Below, piece after piece: positions 1 to 41,703 of a DNA stretch of 64,000 bases. Made by a program: the position numbers and the translations under genes. Each line of letters begins with the position of its first letter. Within the stretch, counting starts at the first letter, position 1. Source of the stretch: Cristatella mucedo (taxonomy: Eukaryota > Bryozoa > Phylactolaemata > Cristatellidae); assembly GCA_009760855.2 (NCBI GenBank), contig WPIO01000001.1:19435501-19499500 (forward strand). Direction: 5' to 3'. Below the pieces are notes generated by a model. The model was given only the letters and a program-made list of their open reading frames with translations. It did no database searches and had not been told where the DNA came from.

Positions 1-529
1 TTTAGGATACGTTGCACACGGTAAGGAAATGGGTCATTTGCGTTTGTGCCGAATGCAGAGTGATTCCATTTGCGCATATTCATGTGCTTATTAATGTGGC
101 ACAAATATATCTCCACTTGGAGAATAGTACTCAACCGGAGCGTTTTGATTGGCTAGGGCATGCTCGCTTCAGCGAATCCTCGCGCTTCAGCGCTTTCAGC
201 ACCGCCGCAGGGCGTTTCTTTTACATCGGACATTCCTATAAACATCGTCGTTATACAGCTCTTGAAACGCATTTAGCCTAATGTGCTGACAAGTGACATT
301 TAGTGATACCATTAACGTAAAACTGGACAACATCAGACTGGGTCCGCACTTGTGTGAATGACTAATTAAAAGTCACCCGAACGATTGTAGGTGAAACGTT
401 ACAGCTTTTTCTCGTTGACTTCTTGGCAGAATTCGACACTATCGATCACCGGCTCCTGCTGATGCGACTATGAATGACGATCAATCTGATGGCGGGTCTC
501 TGGCACGATTTTAAATTTACCAGTTTGCC
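1..529. other. No feature recognised
   Basis: Unique-looking sequence before the first LINE-B copy. An open frame at 12-281 on the + strand has no recognisable domain. Confidence 0.5.
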
Positions 530-1056
530 TGACAACAGACTCTCGCCTTGTAATGTAATGTAATGTACCTCCGTCTGTAACTCCACAAAGTCATAAAGAC
601 CATGTGGGTGTTAGGCAGGAGAGTTTTGTATAGCGCACTCACAGCCTAAGCGGCTATCGGTACGCATTCGGTAGCCAATAGACTTCGTCTCACGCAACAA
701 AGAGAAAGTGGGAAGCATAGCAGAGTCAGGAGAGCAGTTGAGGTAGTGAGTAGCATGAAAGTAGCAGCTCAGGACCGCTGAAAAGAAAGAGCCATAGTCG
801 GCAGTAGGAGAGTAGTTGTCGTTGCGTAAGAATTGTGGAAGCGAGGTCCACAGTCTTGGACCTGCAGAGCTAAAGATTCTGTCGCTAACGATGTTTAAGC
901 GGAGGAATTGGACAGCTAATTGATTGTCCACACAGGACCTGAGGGCGCGAACAGGCTGAAACTGATGCAGCAGTTCAGCTAGGTATGAAGGAGCCAAGCC
1001 GTGGCGGGCCTTGTGGGTCAGCGTAAGAACCTTATGACATATCTCATATCTCATCG
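530..1056 (-). mobile_element. LINE family B, 3' fragment
   Basis: On the - strand it encodes the LINE C-terminal motif L-T-H-K-A-R-H-G-L-A-P-S-Y-L-A-E-L-L and F-S-S-A-G-P-R-L-W-T-S-L-P, followed by the family tail. The 3' end carries tandem TACATT units (rendered TAATGTAATG here at 545-560). It is 5'-truncated; no catalytic RT part is present. Confidence 0.85.
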
Positions 1057-1059
1057 TGC

Positions 1060-2465
1060 TCGCCCGTCACTTCCGGAGCTTCTTCACGGGGTCATTCTGC
1101 GTTTGGTTCCCAGCTGCTCTCTATTTTACCGCACATCTTGGGCAAGCAATCAAAGGGCATCAGCAGTCTTTTCGGCAGAGCCAGCTGGTAGCAGTTTTAT
1201 TCAGTGCTACACCGGTATGCTTACCTGCTGTCAGTTTTCGATCCCATATAGCATCAGAGCGCACAACATCGGCCAGTTCTTTTCTGTTGCACCTAAACAC
1301 ACTGCCCTTGCTGGTTTTTTGTGCGCGAAGCTCTCACTGCAGCAATGAGAGAAAAAGAAAGAAAAAGAGAGAAAGAGAGAGATCCGATGCACGCTCTGGC
1401 CGATTAATAGTTTTGCTGATGCGTATTTGTTGTGGCCAGCTATGGCCTATTGGTTTCTGCCATAAAAGGTATAAACAATACTTACCTATCAAAAGGGTAT
1501 AGTATTTTAAGGTCTCTGTTTTTGGCTATATGATAACGATTTGGTTAAAAGCAAAACGCTGCTCCACCCTAGGCAGAAACATGGCGGTTGAACTCAATTG
1601 CTGTTCACAGAGCCTGCATTTATTGTTTTATCAAGTGCACTTAATAATGCCGAGGCACAGTTAAGAAAACAGCCAAGAACCCATGCCTGTTAGTTCACGG
1701 TGCAAATATGGTCAAAATGACAGAATTGCAGACAGAGGCTTCATTTAAGTGTAGGGCAATCCAACCCCAAAAGTACGGTGGGGCCATAAGGTAGTATCGC
1801 AGCCAATGTCAATATAAATGGTAAGCTTTAGGCATTTTCTGAACAAGGAAAGCCAAGCTAGCTCACATTGTTAGCAATAATTTTTGCATTAGTGCTACAA
1901 TATTTATTCGGGACTCCAGACTGGAATACGTATTCGTCTACAGCCGGTGCAAACTCCTTTGCTCATCTGTTCTGTCCTCACCTGCGTAGCTATCAAAGCA
2001 CCCCATTTCTGTCTGAGCCTCACGGGTTCCACGTAAGAATCGAATTGCCTTCAAAATCCCATCTCTGGTTTACAGGTCGCTTCACTCACTTGCACCAGTC
2101 TAATCATCCAACCTTTTTGTTCCTCTAGTTTGCACGTCAAGCACCTCCAGCCCCTCAGCTTCCAGTAGTCTTGCCATCTCTCGCACTAAATCGAAATTTT
2201 TTGTGATCGGGTGCTCAATTTGGCGTACATACATTCGCGTGCGTCTCTCTCGTCTGAAGGTAGCTGAAATCGCCAACTACACGGTGAAGTGTTCTACCCG
2301 CCGCGGCAGATCTCATGAAAAAGAGAATACTCCTTTGTACGCCGGTCACAGCTGGCGGGCGACTGAGCAAGCTGCTGCCTTTCTTCTGAGCCAAACGCCT
2401 TTCATGGCCATGTTTAGACGTGCCTTAATTTTGTATCTCAACTGGCAGAAAGCTACGAGGGCTAA
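1060..2465. other. No gene recognised; short purine tract
   Basis: Includes an A/G-rich stretch at 1345-1382. The open frames here lack codon or domain signals that I can support. Confidence 0.5.
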
Positions 2466-2469
2466 GGAG

Positions 2470-2665
2470 GTACTACTCTGGCAAGATTGGTTCTAAAAGC
2501 ATCCTTAAAGCCTGAGGGGCTTTTGATGCACTTACTGCAGCCCACCGACTTGACCAATGGCAGCAAAATAAGACTGGAACGATTGAGAAGTGAGGAGCTG
2601 GGACAATTAAAGAAGTTAGAAGCATCTATGTAGCAGCTCAGGACCGCTGTAAAGGAAGTGCACAC
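2470..2665 (-). mobile_element. LINE family B, short degraded fragment
   Basis: The - strand gives F-T-A-V-L-S-C-Y-I-D-A-S-N-F-F-N-C, a diverged version of the family B tail peptide A-V-L-S-C-Y-F-H-A-T-H-Y-L-N-C. No ends are preserved. Confidence 0.6.
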
Positions 2666-2914
2666 GTTACGGCATGAGAACGGGAAGCCCTCGCTCTGGG
2701 CATTGAGCTGCGAGCTCCTTAATCGATGACCCGCAAAAGCATGCGTTTCGCCGGCAGTCTTTAAGTGTAAGAATTTGCCCGCTCATCCAGTTCCCTAAAG
2801 AAGACCGGAGGAAACTAAGTGGTCCTGCGTGCCAGGATTAGAGTGCCGTGTGGTACAGAAGTCTGGGGGGGGGCGTCCCCCAGCGCCTCCAGGCTTTTCG
2901 CAGCCTGACCAAGC

Positions 2915-3210
2915 AACAAACTTAAAAACATACCTATTTAGGACAGCATTTAGTGGGTCCTTGTGATTCGTCCTCGATGTGCTTATGCGTGCTGACACTG
3001 TTCATGCTGCCACTAACCACATTTGCATGCTGACCCAGTGCATGTAACCCCTAACCATGTTATTCATTTTGTTTGTTTTTCAAGCATGATTTTACTTACT
3101 ATTCTATTGCGTATCACTTTGCAGCAAATGTAAAGCGCCTAGAAAGAGATTAAGTTCTCTGAGGGCGCTTTATCAAGTGCAATATTATTATTATTATTAT
3201 TATTAACAAG
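2915..3210 (+). mobile_element. LINE family A, 3' end with ATT tail
   Basis: It contains the family A 3' UTR (GGGTCC..GTGATTCGTCCT, ATTTGCATGCTGACC) and the terminal hairpin GCGCC..AGAGATTAAGTTCTCT..GGGCGC, followed by (ATT)n to about 3207. 5'-truncated. Confidence 0.85.
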
Positions 3211-3334
3211 GGTCCAGCCACCGTGCAAGTGCGGCCACATCCGGTCGGGCGGCCAGCTCGCTTCGTTCGAAAGATTTTCTTAGACCACATGAGCAGAAAG
3301 TTTTCAGCTGAACGCATTTGTTAAATTGAATGAA

Positions 3335-3620
3335 TGCCCGGTGTTGGCACTAATTCCAGCAACAGAGAAAACGAACTGTAGTAACCGCTGGCCACCCAAT
3401 CGCTTGCCAGATGAGGCGACTCTCTCAAACCCGGACCGCCCGGACCCGCATCCGTCTTGTTGTGGCAGACAAAGAACGCTTCCACCTGCCTCTTAGGCAA
3501 AAGGGATGCACCCTTCACTAACTGCTGTCGGCCTGATCGTACTTCTTCTCTCTTGCCTGTCTCTCTACTATAGCGGCTGAATTATTAGTCGTAACACGAC
3601 TGCTCGCGAACCAACAAGGA
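3335..3620 (+). repeat. Unclassified dispersed repeat, copy 1
   Basis: The segment shares CACATCCGTC-like and CTTCTCTCTTGCCTGTCTCTCTA-like stretches with 4010-4157 plus 4438-4565. Both copies then read GCGGCTGAAT/GTGGCTGAAT and end near GCTCGCGAACC/GCGCTAACC. No coding capacity or terminal structure was recognised. Confidence 0.45.
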
Positions 3621-4009
3621 ATACACGCCGAACTGACCTGCCATGCGTAAAATCAATCATCAATCTCGGCCAGTAACCTGCCCTCCGACCTCGTGCTACG
3701 AAGCCGCTCAGCTACACTGCTCCAACCACTTCGGCCGACGACTGCCAGTCAAATTGCATCTTACGTGACTTCAAACCAACGCACATCAATAACGACGTCC
3801 TTCAAGCTCTGGATGGCCAACAGTTTCATTGCTCGAGGCGCCGGCATAGCTCACTTTCAACTCTGCACTTGTAGAAGCACACAGGCGCACTTTTGGGAGG
3901 CTGCTTTCCGAAATGGCTCTGCTGAGCAACCGACGGTGCTTCGCTGGATTTTTGGTTTGAACTACGTTGCTCTATCCCGGTACCAGTTTTTTCAACTGTT
4001 TTAGTGTCG

Positions 4010-4565
4010 TCACTAAGTTCATAATGCCTCCCAACTTACCCGTTAGGCCGAAAGAGACGATAAAAATCGCAGGCTAACCAATCTCTTGCCGGCTGTGAGG
4101 CCCCTCAAGTTCAGACACGTCCAAACCCACATCCGTCCTGTAGCGGCCGACGAAGGCCAGCGATGACAACTACTCCCCTACTGCCAACTATGGCTCATCC
4201 TTTTCAGCGGTCCTGAGCTGCTACTTCTATGCTACTCACTACCTCAACTGCTCTCCTGACTCTGCTATGCTTCCCACTTTCTCTTTGTTGCGTGAGACAA
4301 AGTCTGTTGGCTACCGCATGCGTACCGAAAGCCGCTTAGGCTGTGAGTGCGCTATACAAAACTCTCCTGCGAAACACCCACATGGTCTTTATGACTTTGT
4401 GGAGTTACAGACGGAGATACATTACATTACATTACCACCATTCCGCCCTCCGCTTGAGCTAAGCGGACGCACCCATTTCTGCCGTTCGGCCAGATCGGAC
4501 GTCTTCTCTCTGTCTTTCTATTAGGGTGGCTGAATAAATAGTGACAAACCGACTATGCGCTAACC
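4010..4565 (+). repeat. Unclassified dispersed repeat, copy 2, split by a LINE-B insertion
   Basis: The left half (4010-4157) and right half (4438-4565) align with successive parts of 3335-3620. A LINE-B 3' fragment occupies the gap. The repeat is therefore older than that LINE insertion. Confidence 0.45.
4158..4437 (+). mobile_element. LINE family B, 3' fragment nested in another repeat
   Basis: It encodes S-P-D-S-A-M-L-P-T-F-S-L-L-R-E-T-K-S-V-G-Y and the family 3' UTR, ending in (ACATT)n at about 4415-4437. 5'-truncated. Confidence 0.82.
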
Positions 4566-4730
4566 ACTAACGTACAAGCATGCCAGCAGAACTACTATTA
4601 CTGCATATACGCCAGGCCTATTTATTGCGATGGAGAAAAAGACTTTGCTGTTCGGACAACGTGAAATCCGTGTCATAAAAGACAGCAACAAGAGGTTCAT
4701 TGATTGCATCTGACTAAGAGAACAGCACAG

Positions 4731-4734
<4 letters not shown>

Positions 4735-4804
<70 letters not shown>

Positions 4805-4809
4805 GAGAG
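4735..4809. repeat. (GA)n microsatellite
   Basis: About 75 bases of almost pure GA. It directly borders the first copy of an unclassified dispersed repeat. Confidence 0.97.
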
Positions 4810-5565
4810 CTACATTTAGCGTCCTCATTGCACACGGCACATTCGCTCCGGTGATAGGCGGCCGCCAGCAGTTACCGCCAATGTCTTCCTGAGATGGCTT
4901 CTTCTTATGCATAATTTCGTAGTTCGTATTAGTTTCATAGTTTCGTATTCCTTATCGTAGTCTCGGATCTTTGCTTGTGGTGCAGTCATCTGAACTTTAG
5001 ATAGGTTTCTCAGTTTGCCAGCTCTAACCTGTAACTTGATTCTCCGTTTGGGCTGATAGCCAGTTCATTTTCATATTTGATCCACGAATCGTAAGGATGA
5101 TCCGTCCAATGTACCGTGTACTGATGCGATAGCCCCCGACTCAAAAATTTAGCCGCCCATCACCTTACTCAGAATAGTCTGCACCCAGCTAGTGCTGGTG
5201 TTCGTACTAGCTAGCATCATCAGCACTAGTCGGAGCACTCACAGGCCTTAAAGCCAGTCAAACCTAAGTATGCAGAAGTGCTGAATGCATACCATACGTC
5301 CGCCACGTCGCTGGCCATTCCGTAATCGGCCGACGCAGTAATTGCATTTCTGCATGAAATAGATCCAAGGGTAATCAGCTTTCAACTTTCTGCTTGCGGT
5401 TGGTAAAAGTAACTTTTTTACTTGGTGAGGCCGCGGAACCAAGACTTGAATTGGGTGAGTTTACCTTTGGAAAGCCAGATGATGAAATAGCACAGAGGCG
5501 TCTTACTGCAAATTCGGCAACTCACAGACTTAATCGGCAGCAGTCAATTCAACATTGGTTCACTG
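4805..5565. repeat. Unclassified 0.7-kb dispersed repeat, copy 1
   Basis: Collinear with 62391-63030: GAGAGCTACATTT, GCCAGCAG..TACC, TTCTCCGTTTGGGCTGATAGCCA, CAGAATAGTCT..ACC, TCAGCACTAGTCG and ACTTAATCGGCAGCAG all recur in order. Identity is moderate with indels. No protein or terminal repeat was recognised. Confidence 0.6.
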
Positions 5566-5686
5566 CTTTAGTGAGCCACGGGCCTGTTGAAGTGATCAAC
5601 ATGCATCACCTCAAAAGTCAAGCAAGCTATGCGTCCTTCTTAAAGCTAAATGCTCCAGTTGATTGCAATGCAGTGACCAAGAGCTA

Positions 5687-5775
5687 GGATGATTAGCTCT
5701 AAAGCCAGACCGGCACTTACTAGCAAGGTGTGAAGTTTCGATATATGAGTTCAGCTGGATATCCGCCCACTGTCA
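5687..5775 (-). mobile_element. LINE family A, internal fragment
   Basis: GATTAGCTCTAAAGCCAGAC and ACTTACTAGCAAGGTGTGAAG match the RT part of the long family A copy near 45495-45560 in the same orientation. Only about 90 bases are left. Confidence 0.6.
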
Positions 5776-8700
5776 ATGTGCAAGGATGCACACTTTTTTA
5801 ATTTACGTGGTTTCGCACACAGCACGGCGTACTTTAATATGCAATAAAAACTGGTGCGATCTATTTCGATTTTTAAGCGGTGGATTCGTTGGATTGAAGT
5901 GGATTATGTTATTGGCCCAGGCTACTGCAGTCGATTGCAGCAAATCGCACTACTACGGCCATGCCAATGCAAGTAAAGTTTTTTTAAGTGCAATTTTTGC
6001 AGAGTGTTGCCATATACAATAAAAAGAGGAGATTTTTAAACAGGATTTCTTTCGTTGTGCTGTGGAATGCAATGGATTGTGGTCTTGACCTGGGCCACCA
6101 CAATCTAATTTCAGTGAACTTCGTGAGAATGCGTGAGGAAAGCCGCTCGAAGTTTTCTTGGTACATTGTATGCCTAGCTTAGTTTGATATTCCAAACATT
6201 TGGAGCTGTGCGAAACTGATTTGTGGTGGATTTGACGGGAGCTAGAATGGCTGTACTGGCGTCCAGCTTCGAAGCTCATTTGTAAAGGTTCGTGCACACG
6301 CAGCTACTTGAAATTTGGTGGACAGATAAATTTGAAATTGTACTTCAGTACCAGCACAAAAGTTGAGCTCGGCAATGCTTATGTCTGGTTGATGTTAGCC
6401 TAATTCAATTGGATTGCGGTAATTCGTCGAACCGATACCTCTCGCTTGCCTGGGGGGGGGGTGCTTCGTTCTTCGTCGTGCCACTATCTTGAGCACGAGC
6501 CCCTACACTTCACGGTGGGCGCTCTGAGTAGCTGGTGGCCGGATAATGAAGCCTGCCTGGCGGACCTCGATATTTCGCGAAAGGAACGGGCGGCACCGCT
6601 CTGGCTGTGAGTCTCGGACACCATCTCCAGGTCGGAAGCGTGATCCGGGAGGCTCAGGTAGCCCTTGCGACCCAGTGCAGGGCTCTTTCGGCTATGGCGT
6701 AGTTATTTTTTTAAATATTTAAATTTTTAATTCATACCGGTTATGAATTGCAGAATTCTGGAACGATTCATCCACGGATGATTCATCCACCGATTCACAG
6801 CTGTTCATCCTAGACAATTGATCTGGAGGACATTTTATCCACGGACGACTCATCCACGGACGATGTATTCACTGACTGTTATGCTGAGAATAAATCCTAG
6901 GCCCTCAATCCTAGTTAAAGGTATTCGATTCAACATTTCGCCAGTGCAGCCCTTCAGCAATTCACAGTAAAAAATTTAAATACTGTTCAGGAAGAATCGT
7001 TTGTGGGTGAATCGTACGGACATCGTATTTAGAGTACATATGCACATATGATAGTGTTCGTTATCAAATAGCTCTCAAAATTAGCAGACGCTGAGGGACC
7101 CTCACTAGTAGTAGCAAGCTGGCTGCTCGAACGCTGGTTCTTAAATCAGCCAAGGGGCTCCATCCTCTATCGATTTCATTTAGAGGCAACCGTGGCGTCA
7201 CTTTCGATTCAAACAATTTCGTCGAGGCTGCAGCTGCAAGCGTACACCTCACCACTGCCTTCGAGGGATTTGAAGGCTAGTAGTAGCTCCGAAGGGTGTA
7301 ATAAGGACACGGAGACTTTGAGAAATTTTCTCACAAGCGCCCATACTAGCAACAAAGGAGGAAACCTCTGAGCTAATGCTAAAGAATAGAGCAGTGCTGG
7401 AACTTGCTCAGTTGAAAGACACGAACTAGACCAGCTCCGTGGTGCTTCAGCCTTGAGTTCGCCAGCAGGTTTAGAAAGTTTTGATAGAGCTGCAAGCCGT
7501 CTATGCGACGGACTGGGTCGAGATGGATAAACAACACACTGCCGGTCGCTGAATATAGCTGCCTGTGTTCCTATCGGTCAAGACCGAGAGTGGAGCTATT
7601 GTCAACGCATAGACGCATTTTGGCTCGGTTGTACCTAAATCCATCGCATTCCACACTATATAAGTAAAAATTGAAAGGCGATCAGTTTCTCGAAGCAAAA
7701 ATTTAGGGGGAAATGAATACTGTAGTACACCGTCGTTATAATATACCCAACGTGGCCAATCGCCTGCCCAACCAGGCCTCTGCAAAATAGATTTATGGGA
7801 AATATATTTACTGTATTGTCAGAAATATATGGTATTGGGTGCCGTAACGATAAAAATATATTAAATTGTCCAGATGAACAATATTGACATTAGGAAAATA
7901 CTTATGGGACAGTTTAGTTTATAATATTTAGGTTTTACAGCACTTCCAGAGACTTGAGTCTGGCCACGTTGCATGGATCGAATCGAGGACTGCATCAATC
8001 CTTGCTGCTGGTTTGGAAAAGGCAATTCTATAATTCTATCTCCGATGACAATGAAAATAAAATGTACTGTTTGCTACGATAGTATACATATATTTATTCT
8101 TAGCTTTGAAAGTTAAAGATAAAGTAACAATATTATTGCTCCACATCCCGTGCCTAAAGACTTTTTCTCTGTGATTAACTTGGTACTGTACAAACTATTT
8201 CAAGACGATCAATCCTTATTTACTTATTACTGATTAACAAACTCAAACAAAAATTTCATATTTAAATTGTATCTAGACTATTGCCTCACTTGACCATGTT
8301 GAAGCGGTGGCTTGAGCTAAATCAGTCAGATAATAACTGATAGGAATTATTTGTGGTTTCTGAGTTGTAATCTGATGTCAATCGAATATGGTAATTCGCT
8401 ATCCTCTTTCTTTGTACTCACATAAAAAAAATATTCGTATTATCCCCCATGTACTGCTACACCTCTATGGATGCTACTCTATAGGGTTTTTATTTTAAAA
8501 TAACCGATACTAATTCTGGTTGTGGCACACAGAGTGACAGGTGGGGATACTAACCACTATACTACCAAAATATGTGCTAACCTAATGTTTATGCATTGCC
8601 TCACTTCAAACCCAAATAATTTCATAATAACAAGGCTCCGGCCACGGCTGCAAAGTTTTTGCATGTATGAATGTTTCTGTTGGCCATAGGCACATGGGAT

Positions 8701-9483
8701 AACAAAATACACGTTCTACCTAAATACCGAAATAAATTCTCAAAAATCAGTGCTACTTTCACTTAGTGTTCCAGCTGCAGTTTTGTATTTATGACTTCAT
8801 TCTGCCAATCTAGCTGATAGTCATTTACTCGTACAGGCTTCTCATGTGATAACATGTTTACGTGCTGAAGCAGCACAACGAGGCAGCGGTGCATTGCATT
8901 TTGAGCACTAAGATTAAGGGATCGAGCAGCCTCTAGACGTACAGTCAGTGCTACTTCGAAGAGTATCAAGCAACTGCAATCGATGTGCCACGGATCTGCG
9001 TCTGCTGCGAAGACATTCATTCAGCACGAAAATCTTAATCGCTCCTGTGGATTTGTTGTTCTTTAGATTACCGAGTCGGCAAGCAAATATTCCATTTTAC
9101 TTTGTTTCTAGACCTCAGATTAGCACGGTCGTATTAAAGTCTTACAGTTGGATACTGTGGAGGCGGGATGCATCCTCTTTAGTGGCTGCCGGCTTGGTTG
9201 TTTTGGTCCTGCAGGGGACCTGGTCTCCTCCTTGGCTGGGTGTGATGTGCAGAGGAGCTCGGGCTCATGCTCTTAGCTGCATGAGCTAAGTTGTTTAGAG
9301 TTTCGACTCAAGACGGGGGGGGGGAGAGGCGAAGGGGCAGTGGACGCACGGCCGAGCAGTTGGATCAGCCTTGCTGCGAGCCGTCTACAGTGGCAGAGTG
9401 CTGCGTCACTTTGGAAATAAAGGAATTTTGTTACTTTTGCTATTTTAGTCTGTCGAAAGCGTAGCAGTTGCCTCATACCACCA
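5776..9483. other. Long unassigned region
   Basis: Apart from G-runs (6450-6460 and 9317-9326) and a cluster of ATCCACGGAYGA copies at 6768-6865, I see no gene, transposon or RNA. AT-rich part 7800-8760. Confidence 0.5.
6768..6865. repeat. Short dispersed direct repeats ATCCACGGAYGA
   Basis: TTCATCCACGGATGATTCATCC at the left and TCCACGGACGACTCATCCACGGACGATG at the right share a 12-base motif in at least three copies within 100 bases. Confidence 0.5.
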
Positions 9484-9862
9484 CTACTCACCGACCTGGT
9501 CTGGCTCCCAGTCAAGCGACTCATCGACTTCAAGGATCTGTGTCAGAACATCCCCTGACACGACAACATTTAAAAAGAATTTAAAAACACACCCATTTAG
9601 CATCTAGTGGGTCCCTGTGATTCGTCCTTTATGCGCTTATGCCTGCTGACACTGTGCATGCTGCCAGTAACCACATTTGCATGCTGACCCTATGCATGTC
9701 ACCCCTAACCATGATATTCATTTTGCTTGTTTGTCAAGCATGATTGTACTCACCATTCAATTGCATTTCTCTTTGCACAAATGTAAAGCGCCTTGAGAGA
9801 GATTGAGTTCTCTGAGGGCACTTTATCAAGTGTATTATTATTATTATTATTGTTATTATCTG
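9484..9862 (+). mobile_element. LINE family A, 3' copy with internal deletion
   Basis: The coding stretch for D-L-V-W-L-P-V-K-R-L-I-D-F-K jumps directly to TGTCAGAACATCCCCTGAC, so about 200 bases found in other copies are missing. The 3' UTR, hairpin and (ATT)n tail are present. Confidence 0.8.
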
Positions 9863-10350
9863 TCAACTCATTTTTAGACTCCTTCATTCTATGACTCCAG
9901 CCTATCTATCAGATATACTTACCCACCAGGCTAAGCATCGTACCACTAGCCTGTCAAAATCTAATCGTTTAGCTTCACCTTGAATGAACCTCAAATCCTA
10001 TGGTGACCGAGCCTTCGGCTGGTCTTCCTAAGCCTGGAGTTCACTTTCGACTGGTGTCACGTCTTACATCGACATGACGTTTCAAGGAAGCTAAAACGAA
10101 TCTATTTATCACTGCATATATTGGGTCCACGTGATTCGTCCTCTGTGTGCTAATGCATGCTGACACAACAAATTATATTTGCATGTATATCCTGTGCTTG
10201 TGGCTTGTAACCATATTATGCTTGTTGACACTTAGCATGCTACCACTAACCATTCGATCATGCTTCCTTTGCAGCATATGCACATTGCCTAGAAAGAGAT
10301 GCATTTCCCCGAGGGTGCTATGCCTATAAATTGTCATTATTATTGGCAAA
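9863..10350 (+). mobile_element. LINE family A, second copy in tandem
   Basis: It starts at the F-R-L-L-H-S-M-T-P-A-Y-L-S-like segment and ends in the hairpin GCCTAGAAAGAGATGCATTTCCCCGAGG, diverged, and a short ATT tail. It lies head-to-tail after the copy at 9484. Confidence 0.75.
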
Positions 10351-10490
10351 TTCCGTTGTGATGTAACAAATGAGTATTGCAAAGAGACTGTCTAACTTTT
10401 AAGTAGAGAGTAGCATGATTTTTAGCTGAGATCACAAGCAGTTGTCGCCCGGGACTCTAAAGCGGACGTTATTATTATCTTAACCGTCAC

Positions 10491-10592
10491 GTTGGTTGCC
10501 CCACCCCCTTGGTTAAGGCACTTGCCTCAACCAAGAACTGGCTGAGGTCGTGGGCTCGACCCCCGTGGCATACGTGAATGGCCTGAATCGAG
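10491..10592 (+). mobile_element. tRNA-derived SINE S1, head part
   Basis: GGTTAAGGCACTTGCCTC resembles an A box and GGTCGTGGGCTCGACCCCCG a B box of an RNA polymerase III promoter. The body ends after CCTGAATCGAGATTA. Confidence 0.65.
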
Positions 10593-10780
10593 ATTATTAC
10601 AAATGATTTATGATATTCTATTATAACCTCTTGGTAAAAGCAGGGTAGCATTATTAGGCCACTTGGTGGACAGAGCGGTGGGAAAGTACAATGACGGCAC
10701 CTGCTCTGCATTGCTCGTCGTCCTGCCGCCAACAGCAGCAGCAGACGCCAGCGAGGCACGACTACCGTTTTCGAGGTTGA

Positions 10781-10850
10781 GTACAGATTAAGTTCACTTG
10801 GGGTGCTTTATAAATGAGTTATTTATTTATTTATTTATTTATTTATTATT
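10781..10850 (+). mobile_element. SINE S1 3' tail with (ATTT)n
   Basis: AGATTAAGTTCACTTGGGGTGCTTTATAAATGAG is the S1/LINE-A tail and runs into eight ATTT units. It may be the displaced end of the SINE at 10491. Confidence 0.55.
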
Positions 10851-11143
10851 TCGGCACACAAATTCACGAATTTTTCCTCGGTATTGGTGGAAGTGAAGGG
10901 AGGTAACTCCAAGCGATCTAGCTCTCTAAACGACTATGCTAACAATAGAGAATGGTGCCGGACTACGGCCTTAAAAAAGATAATTTTTATTTCACTAATA
11001 AAGTACGCATGTTATGCATAGCTGTTAACGCACGTGGAAGCGTTGGCAAAATTCAAGGAGCAGATAACTTCTCGCGCCTTGCTCCCGGTATTTCCCCAAT
11101 CCTGAGCTGGTTGCCTCCCTGCTTTAGACGATCTGGGAGAAAA

Positions 11144-41703
<30,560 letters not shown>

